DNA from: Agromyces sp. Marseille-P2726
GTDB lineage: Bacteria; Actinomycetota; Actinomycetes; Actinomycetales; Microbacteriaceae
DNA length: 64,000 bases
Reading direction: 5' to 3'
NCBI RefSeq assembly: GCF_902809835.1
Contig: NZ_CADDWM010000001.1
Span: forward strand, 1 to 64,000
The notes below the pieces were generated by a model, which was not told where the DNA came from, did not search any database, and worked only from the letters and a program-made list of their open reading frames with translations. Shown piece after piece: positions 58,949-64,000 of the stretch. The stretch's first letter is position 1. Each line of letters opens with the position of its first letter. The position numbers and the translations under genes were made by a program.

Positions 58949-59728
58949 CTAGGCCATCTCGGACCGCCAGCGCGCGGTCTCCTCGACGAAACGCTCGAGT
59001 TCGGCAAGCGAGTTCGCGGGAGTGATCGCCCGCAGCACGAGTTCGTCGACGACATCGAACGAGGCGAGCCCCGCGGCATCCGTCAGCGTCGCATCCATGG
59101 CGCGCATGCGGAGGCGCTCGAAGTTTGCCGCATACGACGGCACGGCCTCGTAGACGGCCGCTTCGCGTTCGAGCACGGGGCGAGCGGCGGGCTCGACGAT
59201 CGTACGCACGTAGAGCACGGCGCGCGGCCCGGGCTCGGGCACACTCGCCGCCGCCGCGGTTTCGTGCAGCTCGGTCGTGGCCTTGCGGGCGGCATCGGGC
59301 GTGAGCCAGTTGAGCAGCACGCCGTCGGATCGCTCGGCGGCGAGACGCCGCATCCTGGGGCCGAGCGCACCCACGACGACCCGCGCCTCGGTGCGGGTTC
59401 GCAAGGCTTCGATGCCGTGCTCGACGAGACGGAGCGGATGCCGCGCACGCCCCGAGCCGATGCCGAGCGTCAGGCGCTCGGCGGGCAGACCGCCCAGGTC
59501 GAGCGCGTCGGCCGGCCGGCGGTCGAGCGGGATCACACCCGTCGCGAGCCCGAGCGTCTGCGTGACAGCGGCTGCCGCGCGGAGCCCGACGAGCGAGTCG
59601 GCCTGAGGCAGGTCGTTGATCCACAGCGTCGAGAACCCGAGGCGCTCGATGCGCGGAGCGAGGGCGCGCACGACCTCGGGCGGGGTCGTGCAGATGATGC
59701 CGATCGAGACGGCGGCGCGCATCGTCAT
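58949..59728 (-). CDS. LLM-class (F420/FMN-dependent) oxidoreductase
   Basis: A 259-residue luciferase-like monooxygenase-fold protein. Seen: VVRALAPRIERLGFSTLWIND, LATGVIPLDRRPADAL, RLTLGIGSGRARHPL and LGPRMRRLAAERSDGVLLNW, a shortened version of the family (usually 280-340). ATG overlaps the purM stop (ATGA), so it is co-transcribed with purM. Substrate and cofactor (F420 or FMN) cannot be decided by eye. Confidence 0.85.
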   Translation of the reverse strand: MTMRAAVSIGIICTTPPEVVRALAPRIERLGFSTLWINDLPQADSLVGLRAAAAVTQTLGLATGVIPLDRRPADALDLGGLPAERLTLGIGSGRARHPLRLVEHGIEALRTRTEARVVVGALGPRMRRLAAERSDGVLLNWLTPDAARKATTELHETAAAASVPEPGPRAVLYVRTIVEPAARPVLEREAAVYEAVPSYAANFERLRMRAMDATLTDAAGLASFDVVDELVLRAITPANSLAELERFVEETARWRSEMA

Positions 59729-60846
59729 GACGCGTACGATCCGACGAGCCGCACGGCACCGCCGTCGACGCCCTTGGCACCCTGCTCCCACCGGTCGTCG
59801 GGCGCGTCGCCCCGTGGGAGCGGCCCCACCGCGACGGTGCCCGCCTGCCAGGCGGGCAGCCCGAGCGCGCCGAGTTCGGCGATCACGTCGGCAGCGGCAT
59901 CCGCTTCGACGATGGCGAGGAATCCGATGCCGAGGTTCCAGGTGCCCTCGGCGCTCTCGAGAGAGGTGCCGGCGAGGTCGCTCAGCACGCGGAAGACGGG
60001 CGCGGGCGACCAGGTCGCGCGGTCGATCTCGGCCCATGAGCCCGGCGGCAGCACGCGGGCGAGGTTCGCTGCGATGCCGCCGCCCGTGACGTGCGAGAGC
60101 GAGTGCACGGATGCCCCGAGCCGCTCGTTCTCGAGCAGGCGAACGAGCGGCCCCGAGTAGAGCCGCGTCGGCTCGAGCAGCGCCTCACCCCACGTGGCGC
60201 CGAGATCAGCGGACTGGTCGGCGTAGTCGACCTGCCGACCGGTGAGGATGTGGCGAACGAGCGAGTAGCCGTTGGAGTGCAGGCCGCTCGACGCGATGGC
60301 GATGACCGCGTCTCGGTCGCGCACGCGCTCGGCACCCAGCAGCCGATCGGCTTCGACCACACCGACGGCGGCGCCGGCCACGTCGTAGTCGTCGACGCCC
60401 ATGAGTCCGGGGTGCTCGGCCGTCTCGCCGCCGACGAGGGCGGTGCCGGTCTCGGCGCAGGCGCGTGCGATGCCGGTGACGATCGTCGCGATGCGCTCGG
60501 GCACGACCTTGCCGCACGCGATGTAGTCGGTCATGAACAGCGGCTTCGCTCCGACGACGACGATGTCGTCGACGACCATGCCGACGAGATCCTGTCCGAT
60601 GGTGTCGTGCTTGTCGAGCGCCTGCGCGATCGCGATCTTGGTGCCGACGCCGTCGGTCGAGGTCGCGAGCAGGGGCTTCGCGTAGTGCTTCGCGAACGAC
60701 AGGTCGAAGAGACCGGCGAACCCGCCGACCCCGCCGAGCACGTTCGGCCCGTGCGTCTTGGCCACCGCCTCCTTCATGAGCTCGACGGCCCGGTCGCCGG
60801 CCCGCGTGTCGACTCCGGCGGCGGCGTAGGAGGAGTTCGCGGTCAC
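59725..60846 (-). CDS. purM: Phosphoribosylformylglycinamidine cyclo-ligase
   Basis: A 373-residue AIR synthetase, fifth step of purine synthesis. Seen: YAAAGVDTRAGDRAVELMK, LLATSTDGVGTKIAIA, GQDLVGMVVDDIVVVGAKPL, GGETAEHPGLMG and VTGGGIAANLARVLPPG. GTG start at 60844-60846. On the minus strand, whereas purF is on the plus strand 2.2 kb away, so the usual purF-purM order is broken. Confidence 0.96.
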   Translation of the reverse strand: MTANSSYAAAGVDTRAGDRAVELMKEAVAKTHGPNVLGGVGGFAGLFDLSFAKHYAKPLLATSTDGVGTKIAIAQALDKHDTIGQDLVGMVVDDIVVVGAKPLFMTDYIACGKVVPERIATIVTGIARACAETGTALVGGETAEHPGLMGVDDYDVAGAAVGVVEADRLLGAERVRDRDAVIAIASSGLHSNGYSLVRHILTGRQVDYADQSADLGATWGEALLEPTRLYSGPLVRLLENERLGASVHSLSHVTGGGIAANLARVLPPGSWAEIDRATWSPAPVFRVLSDLAGTSLESAEGTWNLGIGFLAIVEADAAADVIAELGALGLPAWQAGTVAVGPLPRGDAPDDRWEQGAKGVDGGAVRLVGSYAS

Positions 60847-60925
60847 CCTGCAAGGCTACCCGCCCGGCTTCGATCACCCGCCCCGCCTACCCGGGCCTGA
60901 CCGTGCGCCGACGTAGAATATCGCC

Positions 60926-61537
60926 ATGCACGCGGGCGGAACGCCGTCGTGGGTGATTCGTGAGAATGCGAGTCGCTCGGTGCTCCTCGCCCTCTACCTG
61001 CGCGATGTGCTCGCGATCGCCTCCCCCGTCGAACTGCCCCACCTCCGCGACGTCGGGCCGGTCGGTCCCCGCCTCGAGATGGACCAGCACGATCTGCTCG
61101 AACGCCAGTGGCGCGCCTGGTGGGCCATGACCGTCGAGCCCGAGGCCCACCCATCGCCCGTCCCGCTCGAGCTCGTCGACGCCTACGACACCGAGGTCGC
61201 GCTGCCGGTCTCGGGCGCCGAGGTGCTCGCGGCGGCGGTCGTGCCCCACGCCGAGGCCGCTCGCGCGTGGGCCGACTGGGCGCACGAGGGCTACCGCTCG
61301 GCATCCGCGTCGCGGCGCGGCGACTCGTACCGCGCCTACGCGGGCACCATCGCCGAGCACGAACGCGAGGTCGGCCGGCGTGCGCACTCGTTCGAGCTCA
61401 ACGTCGAGGTGCTGCCGCTCGCAGCTCCCGGGGTGTGGTGGATCGGCGCAATGAGCGTCGCGGTGACGGATTCGCTGAGGTCGGATGCCTCGGCGTTCGA
61501 CGATGCCATCCACCCGATCATCGCCGAGCTGGCGTAG
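60926..61537 (+). CDS. Conserved hypothetical protein, actinobacterial
   Basis: A 203-residue soluble protein, not recognised. Seen: Trp-rich segment ERQWRAWWAMTVEPEAH, then a helix-rich part with HAEAARAWADWAHEGYR, and a beta-strand-rich C-terminal part (FELNVEVLPLAAPGVWWIG). It is divergent from purM by 79 bp. No signal peptide or membrane helix. Confidence 0.7.
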   Translation: MHAGGTPSWVIRENASRSVLLALYLRDVLAIASPVELPHLRDVGPVGPRLEMDQHDLLERQWRAWWAMTVEPEAHPSPVPLELVDAYDTEVALPVSGAEVLAAAVVPHAEAARAWADWAHEGYRSASASRRGDSYRAYAGTIAEHEREVGRRAHSFELNVEVLPLAAPGVWWIGAMSVAVTDSLRSDASAFDDAIHPIIAELA

Positions 61538-61546
61538 TGGGTGACG

Positions 61547-61670
61547 TCTCGATACGCGGCGCCTTCGGCGGCGCTACTCGACGACCGGGGTGATACGCGG
61601 CGCCTTCGGCGGCGCTACACGACGACCGGGGTGGTACGCGGCGCCTTCGGCGGCGCTACTCGACGACCGC
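61547..61670. repeat. 41-bp tandem array of the dispersed repeat, GCC core
   Basis: Three direct units with 41-bp period: GATACGCGG, core CGCCTTCGGCG, then GCGCTACTCGACGACCGGGG. The second has CTACACG instead of CTACTCG. Same ends as other copies, shorter core stem. Between the hypothetical gene and the thioesterase gene. Confidence 0.9.
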
Positions 61671-61687
61671 ATGCCAGACTCGACGCC

Positions 61688-62122
61688 ATGAGCATCTGGT
61701 TCGACGACGCCGCACTGGACTGGGCGAAGACCCGTCGCGACGGCACCCTCATCGACACCCTCGGCATCGAGCTGACCGAACTGACCGAGGACTCGCTGCG
61801 GGGCCGCATGCCGGTCGACGGGCGCACCCGCCAGCCGGGCGGCGTGCTGCACGGCGGGGCATCCGTCGCCCTCGCCGAGACGCTCGCGAGCTGGGGCTCC
61901 ACGTTCACCGTCGACCCCAAGTCGTTCTACTGCGTTGGCATGGAGATCAACGCCAACCACGTGCGACCGGTCGCCGAGGGCTGGGTCTACGGCGAGGCGC
62001 GGCCGCTGAGCCGGGGCCGCACGACGCAGGTGTGGGACATCCGCATCACCGACGAGCAGGGACGCCTCGTGTGCGTCTCACGCTGCACCATGGCGGTGCT
62101 CCCCCGGCCGTCGGAGTACTGA
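61688..62122 (+). CDS. Hotdog-fold thioesterase (PaaI/YbdB-like)
   Basis: A 144-residue protein. Seen: LGIELTELTEDSLRGRMPVD, RQPGGVLHGGASVALAETLAS with the HGG active-site loop and catalytic Glu, and INANHVRPVAEGWVYGEA. Typical of acyl-CoA thioesterases such as EntH/MenI; the exact substrate is unknown. ATG 61688 lies just after the repeat array. Confidence 0.92.
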   Translation: MSIWFDDAALDWAKTRRDGTLIDTLGIELTELTEDSLRGRMPVDGRTRQPGGVLHGGASVALAETLASWGSTFTVDPKSFYCVGMEINANHVRPVAEGWVYGEARPLSRGRTTQVWDIRITDEQGRLVCVSRCTMAVLPRPSEY

Positions 62123-62185
62123 GCGGAGCACCAGCGGCGGGCTTCGGCCTGACGCGCGCCGCGACCGGGGAATATCGTGGGAGCC

Positions 62186-62917
62186 GTGAAGCCGTTCGTC
62201 CTCCTCGCCACGCGGGCGGAGGACCTTGCCGCCGACGCCGAGTACGAGCTCTTCCTGCGTTACGCCGGGCTCGACGAGCGCGATCTCATTCGGGTCCGGC
62301 TCGAGGCCGAGCCCATGCCGCCGCTCGACCTCGACGCCCTGTCGGGCATCTTCGTGGGTGGCGGACCGTTCAACGCCTCCGACCCGCCCGAGCTGAAGTC
62401 GCCGGTGCAGCACCGGGTCGAGGCGGAGTTCCGCGCCCTCCTCGACGAGGTGGTGCCTCGGGACTTCCCGTTCCTGGGCGCCTGCTATGGCGTCGGCACG
62501 TTGGGCGCCCACCAGGGCGCACCGATCGACCGCACGTACTCGGAGCCGGTCGGCGTCGTGCCGGTCACGTTGACCGAGGCCGGGGCGTCCGACCCGCTCC
62601 TCGCCGGCATGCCCTCGACGTTCAACGCCTTCGTCGGGCACAAGGAGGCCATCCGCACCCTTCCGCCGACGGCGATACGGCTCGCCTCGTCGCCGACCTG
62701 CCCGGTGCAGATGTTCCGGGTCGGGCAGAACGTGTACGCGACGCAGTTCCACCCCGAGCTCGACCTCGACGGAATCGTCCTGCGCATCCACGCCTACAGC
62801 GGCTACGGATACTTCGCCGACGACGAGATCGAGGCGACCATGGCGTCGGTGCGGCGTGCTCCCGTGTCGCACCCGAACCGGATGCTGCGGAACTTCGTCG
62901 AGCGCTACGCGCGGTAG
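62186..62917 (+). CDS. Class I glutamine amidotransferase-like protein
   Basis: A 243-residue single-domain GATase. Seen: FPFLGACYGVGTLG with the nucleophile Cys and QFHPELDLDGIVLRI with the catalytic His and Glu. GTG 62186 (VKPFVLLATRAED) preferred; GTG 62177 is possible. Resembles GMP-synthase-like stand-alone amidotransferases often annotated as glutamine amidotransferase; acceptor unknown. Confidence 0.9.
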   Translation: MKPFVLLATRAEDLAADAEYELFLRYAGLDERDLIRVRLEAEPMPPLDLDALSGIFVGGGPFNASDPPELKSPVQHRVEAEFRALLDEVVPRDFPFLGACYGVGTLGAHQGAPIDRTYSEPVGVVPVTLTEAGASDPLLAGMPSTFNAFVGHKEAIRTLPPTAIRLASSPTCPVQMFRVGQNVYATQFHPELDLDGIVLRIHAYSGYGYFADDEIEATMASVRRAPVSHPNRMLRNFVERYAR

Positions 62918-63071
62918 CTCGGCGGGGGCAACGGATGCCGCGGGCATCGGCGTCCGCCTTGCCGCTCACCTGAGCAGCGGCATCCGCTCAGCCGGCTCAC
63001 ACGCGCAGGTGTGGGAGGATGGATCGTCCTACTCGGACGCTTCACCCGACCCCCGAGGAGCCATCGCTCGA

Positions 63072-64000
63072 ATGTGCGGCATCGTCGGCATCGTCTCCAC
63101 CGAGCCGGTCAACCAGCAGATCTACGACAGCCTCCTCCTGTTGCAGCATCGCGGCCAGGACTCCACCGGCATCGCGACGGCCGACGGCCCCGTCTTCCAC
63201 ATGACGAAGGCGCGCGGGCAGGTGCGTGAGGCGTTCCGCACGCGAGACATGCGTTCGCTGCTCGGCAACATGGGCCTCGGCCACGTGCGGTACACGACGA
63301 AGGGCGCGGCCGAGCGCGAGGAGGAGGCGCAGCCGTTCTACGTGAACGCGCCGTACGGCATCATCCTCGTGCACAACGGCAACCTCACGAACACGCGCGA
63401 GCTGTCGGCCGACCTGTTCAACATCGACCGGCGTCACGTGAACTCGACGAGCGACACCGAGATGCTGCTGAACGTGCTCGCCACCGAGCTGCAGGGGCTG
63501 ATCACGGGGCTCGAGCTCGATCCCGACCAGGTGTTCCAGGCCGTCGCGCAGGTGCACGAGCGCGTCGAGGGATCGTACGCGGTCATCGCCATGATCGCGG
63601 GGCATGGCCTGCTCGCGTTCCGGGACCCGTACGGCATCCGGCCGCTCATCCTCGGCAAGCGCACGACGGATGCCGGTGCTGACGAGTGGATCGTGGCATC
63701 CGAGTCGCTCGTGCTCGAGAACGGAGACTACGAGGTCGTGCGCGACGTCGAACCCGGTGAGGCGGTGTTCATCACGCTCGACGGCGAGATGATCGCGAGG
63801 CAGTGCGCCAGGAGCCCGCGGCTCGTGCCGTGCTCGTTCGAGTACGTGTACCTCGCCCGCCCCGACTCCGTGATGAACGGCATCTCGGTCTACGAGGCGC
63901 GCCTGCGCATGGGCGAGCGGCTCGCCGACACGATCGCCACGCACATGGACAAGGGCGACATCGACGTCGTCATGCCGATCCCCGACTCTTCGCGCCCCGC
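63072..64000 (+). CDS. purF: Amidophosphoribosyltransferase, 3' end beyond window
   Basis: The first 309 residues of PurF, which starts purine synthesis by moving ammonia from glutamine to PRPP. Seen: MCGIVGIVS with the processed Cys nucleophile at position 2, LLLQHRGQDSTGIATADG, GLGHVRYTTKGAAE, LVHNGNLTN and FRDPYGIRPLILG; the PRPP site region IDVVMPIPDS begins at the edge. The ORF is open to the last base. Confidence 0.96.
   Translation, partial: MCGIVGIVSTEPVNQQIYDSLLLLQHRGQDSTGIATADGPVFHMTKARGQVREAFRTRDMRSLLGNMGLGHVRYTTKGAAEREEEAQPFYVNAPYGIILVHNGNLTNTRELSADLFNIDRRHVNSTSDTEMLLNVLATELQGLITGLELDPDQVFQAVAQVHERVEGSYAVIAMIAGHGLLAFRDPYGIRPLILGKRTTDAGADEWIVASESLVLENGDYEVVRDVEPGEAVFITLDGEMIARQCARSPRLVPCSFEYVYLARPDSVMNGISVYEARLRMGERLADTIATHMDKGDIDVVMPIPDSSRP

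Noticed and set aside
1..64000. tRNA or rRNA genes.
   Set aside because: No cloverleaf with GGTTCGAATCC-type T-arm plus CCA, and no rRNA conserved blocks, were noticed. A covariance-model scan was not possible here.

Overview
The window is about 72% GC and looks like the chromosome of a Gram-positive actinobacterium of the family Microbacteriaceae, most like Agromyces or a close relative. This rests on codon use, gene content (DUF3073, DUF6457, DUF6510, an MoeZ-type MoeB, a MoaC-MogA fusion) and the dispersed hairpin repeats. The genus is an inference from style, not from a database match. No rRNA, tRNA or CRISPR array was seen.

Layout. 1-4.1 kb: the end of an M23 peptidase, then histidine degradation (hutU, hutI). 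4.1-8.4 kb: DUF503, a DUF6510/ferredoxin-reductase/sulfite-oxidase-like module, then moeA-mobA-DUF6457. 8.8-10.1 kb: IS110-family element, copy 1. 10.1-28.8 kb: a nearly complete nitrate-respiration and molybdenum-cofactor block, with narK divergent from narGHJI, then moaA-moaD, and on the other strand moeB(MoeZ)-moeA-moaC/mog-moaE, followed by a HTH-TOBE regulator and modABC. This block covers molybdate import, cofactor synthesis and the enzyme that uses the cofactor; a frameshifted NAD(P)-binding gene and a divergent AraC regulator interrupt it. 28.9-33.2 kb: phosphohistidine phosphatase, arginase-family hydrolase, AraC regulator, DHFR-like protein, epimerase. 33.3-38.6 kb: a calcium-type P-type ATPase divergent from a CopB-type copper ATPase with a CsoR-like operator. 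38.7-44.6 kb: DUF4440, a YciI/DGPF protein with its ECF42-type sigma factor, and an RND exporter. 44.7-46.8 kb: two secreted or surface proteins, one with three chaplin-like repeats on a DPKDPA stalk. 46.9-49.1 kb: MocR regulator and DUF161 membrane protein (YczR/YczE pair). 49.1-55.7 kb: a large repeat cassette, a TipA-like MerR regulator, DUF4097-PadR, GNAT, paired crcB genes, and a KimA-like potassium permease. 55.8-57.1 kb: IS110 copy 2, inverted. 57.3-64 kb: flavoprotein monooxygenase, DUF3073, F420-type oxidoreductase, purM, small enzymes and the start of purF.

The most notable system is a pair of interacting repeat elements. A dispersed hairpin repeat of about 40 bp (ends GGTCGAGTAGCG and GCGTATCGAGAC, with a stem-loop core that differs between copies while still pairing) fills many intergenic gaps. 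It also lies in frame inside hutI, mobA, moeB and probably the moaC/mog linker, and it supplies stop codons or C-termini for others. Both IS110 copies sit next to the conserved GCTACTCGAC arm of this repeat. Their 5' non-coding region contains segments matching both target halves and both donor ends, in the order and polarity expected for a bridge RNA. This gives a candidate RNA-guided transposon whose guide is aimed at a repeat that itself invades protein genes.
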